DNA of 8,469 nucleotides from Pseudomonadota bacterium (GTDB taxonomy: Bacteria > Pseudomonadota > Alphaproteobacteria > Micropepsales > Micropepsaceae). The notes beneath the pieces are model-generated. The model ran no database searches. It saw only the letters and a program-made list of their open reading frames with translations, and had not been told where the DNA came from. Numbering within the stretch: position 1 is the stretch's first letter; each line of letters opens with the position of its first letter. Shown here piece by piece: positions 6,751 through 8,469 of this stretch. Location: assembly GCA_021817355.1 (NCBI GenBank), contig JAKAVI010000328.1:1-8469 (forward strand), written 5' to 3'. Made by a program: the position numbers and the translations under genes.

Positions 6751-7509
6751 TTAGCCCGAAACTGGAAATTCCGCCAGAACCGTCTTGCCGGCCCGGACGA
6801 AACTCCCAGGCTTCGCGACGATACGCGCTTCCGCGGGCAAGTATATATCAAGACGGCTGCCAAAACGGATCATTCCAAAACGTTCCGCCCGGCTCAAGGC
6901 TTGCCCCTGCGTCAGGGGGCAATGGATCCTCCGGGCCACAAGGCCAGCAATCTGCACCACAACGAGCTCCTTGCCCCCAGCTCCGGTCGTGGCCCCCAGC
7001 TCGAGAAGGATGGCCATCCGTTCGTTGTGGACGGAGGCCTTGTCAAAAGCCGCATTGAAGAATTTTCCCGGCCGATAGGCCAGTTTCACCACCCGCCCAC
7101 TGGCTGGACTGCGGTTTACGTGGACGTTGAACACGTTCATGAAAATGGACAGTCGGGGCCTCGGGCCCGGGGCCAGTCCCAGCTCTGGCGGTGGCTCGGC
7201 CTCGGTGATGGGCAAGAGCCGACCATCTGCGGGGCTGACCATGCGATGCTCGCCTGCGGGTGCAATACGTTCAGGATCGCGGAAAAAGGCGATGACCCAC
7301 AGGGTTACGGGAAGAAATATCAGTCCCCACCAGCCCAGGCCCCAGACCAGTAGCCCATTGGCCAGGGCAGCAGCGGCGATAAAGGGCCAGCCTTGGGGAT
7401 GAATTGGAACGCGCAACCGAAACACCCTCCTCAAGCCGAAAACCCGGGCGCGAGCAGAGATAGGCGCTCTTGACCCACCCTGCAATGCAGGGCGGGCAAG
7501 CAAGGCCAT
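6751..7509 (-). CDS. psd: Phosphatidylserine decarboxylase proenzyme, short (Psd-A) type
   Basis: Psd decarboxylates phosphatidylserine to phosphatidylethanolamine at the inner membrane. It is made as a proenzyme that cleaves itself before a serine, which becomes the pyruvoyl cofactor. In this 252-aa form the cleavage site is in RFGSRLD, giving Ser218 as pyruvoyl precursor. Asp95 (SPADG) and His130 (NVFNVHVNRSP) fit the other catalytic positions. Two hydrophobic stretches (about 42-56 and 57-76) anchor the N-terminus. The first gene of a psd-pssA operon, it is divergent from the tRNA-Thr gene, so its promoter should lie in 7510-7601. The start is uncertain: ATG 7509 adds about 31 residues of Arg/Ala-rich sequence before the conserved VPIHPQGWPF, whereas TTG 7416 has a perfect AGGAGG nine bases upstream. 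Confidence 0.94.
   Translation of the reverse strand: MALLARPALQGGSRAPISARARVFGLRRVFRLRVPIHPQGWPFIAAAALANGLLVWGLGWWGLIFLPVTLWVIAFFRDPERIAPAGEHRMVSPADGRLLPITEAEPPPELGLAPGPRPRLSIFMNVFNVHVNRSPASGRVVKLAYRPGKFFNAAFDKASVHNERMAILLELGATTGAGGKELVVVQIAGLVARRIHCPLTQGQALSRAERFGMIRFGSRLDIYLPAEARIVAKPGSFVRAGKTVLAEFPVSG
7414..7431 (-). promoter_or_regulatory. Internal Shine-Dalgarno and alternative TTG start of psd
   Basis: On the minus strand AGGAGG (7431-7426) is followed after nine bases by in-frame TTG (7416-7414). Initiation there would give LRVPIHPQGWPF as the N-terminus (Leu read as Met), close to where conserved Psd sequence begins. A full-consensus ribosome-binding site in this place would otherwise be a coincidence in an Arg-Arg coding stretch. 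Confidence 0.4.
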
Positions 7510-7601
7510 AACCCCGCGAAATCCGTCCCACCTGGTTGCGGCGGGATCAAGGCTCGACTATTTTCCGCCGCCTGCTGCAAGCGCGACGTGCTTGCCTGTG
7601 T
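7510..7601. promoter_or_regulatory. Divergent intergenic region, psd promoter side and tRNA-Thr leader
   Basis: These 92 bp separate the psd start from the tRNA-Thr gene and must serve transcription in both directions unless the promoters lie further away. I see no convincing -35/-10 pair for either. A perfect 6-bp inverted repeat, GCAAGC / GCTTGC with a 7-base loop, lies at 7577-7595, seven bases before the tRNA. It could be a leader hairpin or a protein site. Confidence 0.35.
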
Positions 7602-7677
7602 GCCGCCTTAGCTCAGTCGGTAGAGCAACGCATTCGTAATGCGTGGGTCGGGTGTTCGAGTCACCCAGGCGGCACCA
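7602..7677 (+). tRNA. tRNA-Thr (anticodon CGT), CCA encoded
   Basis: The 76 bases fold as a complete tRNA. The acceptor stem is GCCGCCT with AGGCGGC, the D arm GCTC-AGTCGGTA-GAGC, and the anticodon arm ACGCA-TTCGTAA-TGCGT with anticodon CGT at 7635-7637. The variable loop is GGGTC and the T arm GGGTG-TTCGAGT-CACCC. A discriminator A and encoded CCA follow (7674-7677). Anticodon CGT reads the threonine codon ACG. All stems pair fully, so the gene appears functional. A transposase relic begins shortly after its 3' end. Confidence 0.97.
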
Positions 7678-7701
7678 CACAGCCTTCCCTGCAGGACAGT
7701 T

Positions 7702-7941
7702 TCCAGGTCTGGCGGCACCGTCGCCGCAAAAGCCACGCGTGATCCGGTCGCTCCTGCCAGGCGTTCCGCCAAGGCGCTGACCAAGGTCGCGAGCTGCACG
7801 CTCGAGGACGGTACGGCCGTGCACAGCTTCCAGACCTTGCTCCAGGACCTGGCGAGCACCGTGCGCAACACCTGCCCCGCATCTCGAGCCGCACAAAAGG
7901 AGCTGACCTTCGAGGTTGTAACCGCTACAAATGCCCAGCAC
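7702..7941 (+). pseudogene. C-terminal relic of an insertion-sequence transposase
   Basis: One plus-strand frame downstream of the tRNA reads RDPVAPARRSAKALTKVAS, then TLEDGTAVHSFQTLLQDL, then ASTVRNTCP, then LTFEVVTATNAQ. This resembles the C-terminal tail of DDE transposases common in alphaproteobacteria (pattern VAPAxRSAxALxK, DGxPVHSFxTLLxxLxxxxRNT, TFxxxTTPxxxQ). I think IS1634-like, but the family is from memory and tentative. Only about 75 residues are left, the catalytic domain is absent, and the frame runs upstream into the tRNA with no start of its own. The usual final helix (QxRALxLL) is missing, so both ends are lost or frameshifted. No terminal inverted repeats or target duplication were found by eye. 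Confidence 0.55.
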
Positions 7942-8108
7942 TGGCCGCATTATCAAATCCGCTGCCGGATACCAACTCGTCAGTTGATCTTACTTCCGCT
8001 TCCCCAAATCCCTGCAGCCCTCGGGAAGCCGAAGCCAGAAGCCTATCAAAAAGATTGTTTTCCAACCCATCAAATTGCGCGATCACGCTCACTGGGATCG
8101 ACCCAACG
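7942..8108. other. Intergenic remainder between transposase relic and radical SAM gene
   Basis: I see no gene here. It is somewhat poorer in GC than its surroundings and holds a small hairpin CAACT-CGTC-AGTTG (7973-7986) and an imperfect CTTCCC/GGGAAG pair around 8000-8030. Neither has a T-run that would make it a clear terminator. The tail of the lost insertion sequence, or of an older gene, is a plausible origin. Confidence 0.4.
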
Positions 8109-8469
8109 CTATTGCTCCGGTATGACGCGATAGAAGGGATCACGCATCGCGGGCTTGAAACCTGCGCTCGAGATACACTTTTTTACATCACCGAGCAGGG
8201 CGATGCCGGGATCCGGGAGTTCCTTGCCCGCCTTGACCATCGCCGCGTCGATCGCGTTGATCGAACCCGTGCCACAAAGATCGTTCGCGCCGGAGCGCAA
8301 CGCCTGCGCCGCGACACCGAAGCCCATCGTGCGCCACACGGCCCGATGGTTGACAACGTTGGGTAGCGCCAAGCGACAAATCGCGATTTCGCGCAAGTAA
8401 GTGTCAACAATCTGTTCCGGCGTCGGCGTGACTACGCGGCCGTTCAGTAAAGTATGCGCCAACAGATCG
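8109..8469 (-). CDS. Probable radical SAM protein, CofG/CofH/MqnC-like C-terminal part, 5' end cut by window
   Basis: About 119 C-terminal residues are visible, ending at TAG 8111-8109; the frame is open to the window edge, so the gene starts outside. TTG at 8462 is probably an internal Leu. The segments TPTPEQIVDTYLREIAICRLALPN, then VAAQALRSGANDLCGTGSIN, then ISSAGFKPAMRDPFYRVIP follow the order seen in the C-terminal half of radical SAM enzymes of the CofG/CofH, MqnC/MqnE and biotin-synthase group (TxEExLRxIAxxRLxLPN, then xxxGANDxGGT, then IxxxGxxPxxRDxxY). GANDL favours the F420/futalosine branch over biotin synthase, which usually has AGANS. The CxxxCxxC cluster that would confirm the family lies outside the window. 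The product is not assigned more closely. Confidence 0.6.
   Translation of the reverse strand, partial: DLLAHTLLNGRVVTPTPEQIVDTYLREIAICRLALPNVVNHRAVWRTMGFGVAAQALRSGANDLCGTGSINAIDAAMVKAGKELPDPGIALLGDVKKCISSAGFKPAMRDPFYRVIPEQ

Noticed and set aside
7680..7950. Minus-strand frame reading CGQCWAFVAV, like a papain-type cysteine protease active site
   Set aside because: It has no suitable start, is bounded by stops, lacks the other protease motifs and runs on into the tRNA; the opposite strand gives the better transposase-tail match.
7558..7956. Minus-strand 132-codon frame containing RLGDSNTRPTHYECVALPTELRR
   Set aside because: This is the well-known false protein produced by translating the antisense of a tRNA gene; here it is opposite tRNA-Thr.
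8055..8366. Plus-strand 103-codon frame near the right edge
   Set aside because: It is antisense to the radical SAM-like frame, which has an ordered family pattern and stays open to the window edge.

Overview
This 8.47 kb window looks like an ordinary chromosomal segment of an alphaproteobacterium, GC-rich but not extreme. The evidence is the divergent priA / DUF484-xerC pair, a tightly coupled psd-pssA phosphatidylethanolamine operon with a short alphaproteobacterial-type Psd, and a CCA-encoding tRNA gene. The genus cannot be read from the sequence alone.

Layout from left to right. (1) 1-1672, minus: the first 557 codons of the primosomal helicase priA, cut by the window edge. (2) 1729-3299, plus: a DUF484 protein gene overlapping xerC, divergent from priA across 56 bp. 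(3) 3296-5870, minus: three genes joined by two ATGA start/stop overlaps. In transcription order they are a 367-aa uncharacterised protein, a 344-aa ACAD10/11-type APH-fold kinase, and a 147-aa helical protein. The last of these meets xerC stop-to-stop. A perfect 7-bp inverted repeat lies 11 bp upstream of the first start codon and looks like an operator. (4) 5933-7509, minus: psd then pssA, 2 bp apart. (5) 7602-7677, plus: tRNA-Thr(CGT). (6) 7678-8108: no intact gene; it contains what reads as the C-terminal relic of an insertion-sequence transposase. (7) 8109-8469, minus: the C-terminal end of a gene that resembles the CofG/CofH/MqnC branch of radical SAM enzymes, cut by the right edge.

Housekeeping content dominates: replication restart (PriA), chromosome dimer resolution (XerC) and membrane lipid synthesis (PssA makes phosphatidylserine, Psd decarboxylates it to phosphatidylethanolamine). 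The part with least known biology is the three-gene cassette at 3296-5870. A small-molecule kinase translationally coupled to a small helical protein recalls the LvaA-LvaB pair that phosphorylates 4-hydroxyacyl-CoA in Pseudomonas, but the 367-aa partner is not part of that system. It is the best candidate here for an undescribed function. The region right of the tRNA is a likely rearrangement junction.
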